A DNA stretch of 6,038 bases. Origin: Planctomycetota bacterium. Its GTDB lineage: Bacteria; Planctomycetota; Brocadiia; SM23-32. Positions 6,037 to 6,038 of the stretch are shown here, piece by piece. How positions within the stretch are numbered: position 1 is the first letter of the stretch; each line of letters starts with the position of its first letter. Where the stretch lies: NCBI GenBank assembly GCA_018400625.1, contig JAGYMJ010000396.1, forward strand, positions 1 through 6,038. The letters are read 5' to 3'. The notes under the pieces were generated by a model. It saw only the letters and a list, made by a program, of their open reading frames with translations. It made no database searches and was not told the DNA's origin. A program made the translations under genes and the position numbers.

Positions 6037-6038
6037 CG

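Overview
The window looks like a fragment of an anaerobic, carbohydrate-degrading bacterium. The best guess is the PVC superphylum (Planctomycetota of the Phycisphaerae/Sedimentisphaerales kind, or Kiritimatiellota/Lentisphaerota). This is inferred from the mix of a LamG-type extracellular protein, a very large family 5 solute-binding protein, a Gfo/Idh/MocA oxidoreductase and a two-ACT aspartokinase. No rRNA or other phylogenetic marker is present, so the assignment is tentative.

Layout, left to right. Bases 2-613 (+) are the 3' end of a GC-rich gene for a LamG/concanavalin A-like secreted or surface protein; its start lies outside the window. Bases 614-865 are the gap between convergent genes. 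This gap holds a hairpin just after the LamG stop, a likely bidirectional terminator at 683-712, and one copy of an imperfect repeat (708-784). The remaining genes are all on the minus strand and read right to left: aspartokinase lysC (5905-4688), an 830-residue periplasmic family 5 solute-binding protein (4436-1944), then, 19 bases further on, a Gfo/Idh/MocA NAD(P)-dependent oxidoreductase (1924-866). The last two very probably form one transcript. The 251-base gap between lysC and the binding protein holds a 25-base dyad (4495-4519) that could be an operator or a leader hairpin. Bases 5906-6038 upstream of lysC hold a second copy of the imperfect repeat and perhaps the tail of another gene.

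How the genes may work together: the binding protein would capture an external oligomer (sugar or peptide) for an ABC importer whose permease and ATPase genes are not here, and the oxidoreductase would oxidise a derived sugar or polyol in the cytoplasm. Aspartokinase is a housekeeping enzyme of lysine, methionine and threonine synthesis and is probably only a neighbour.

Most worth a second look: (1) the solute-binding protein carries the conserved segments of the family 5 fold in a circularly permuted order, closed by a C-terminal beta-rich extension; (2) the two collinear three-block repeat copies near the two ends of the window; (3) the dyad upstream of the transporter/oxidoreductase operon.
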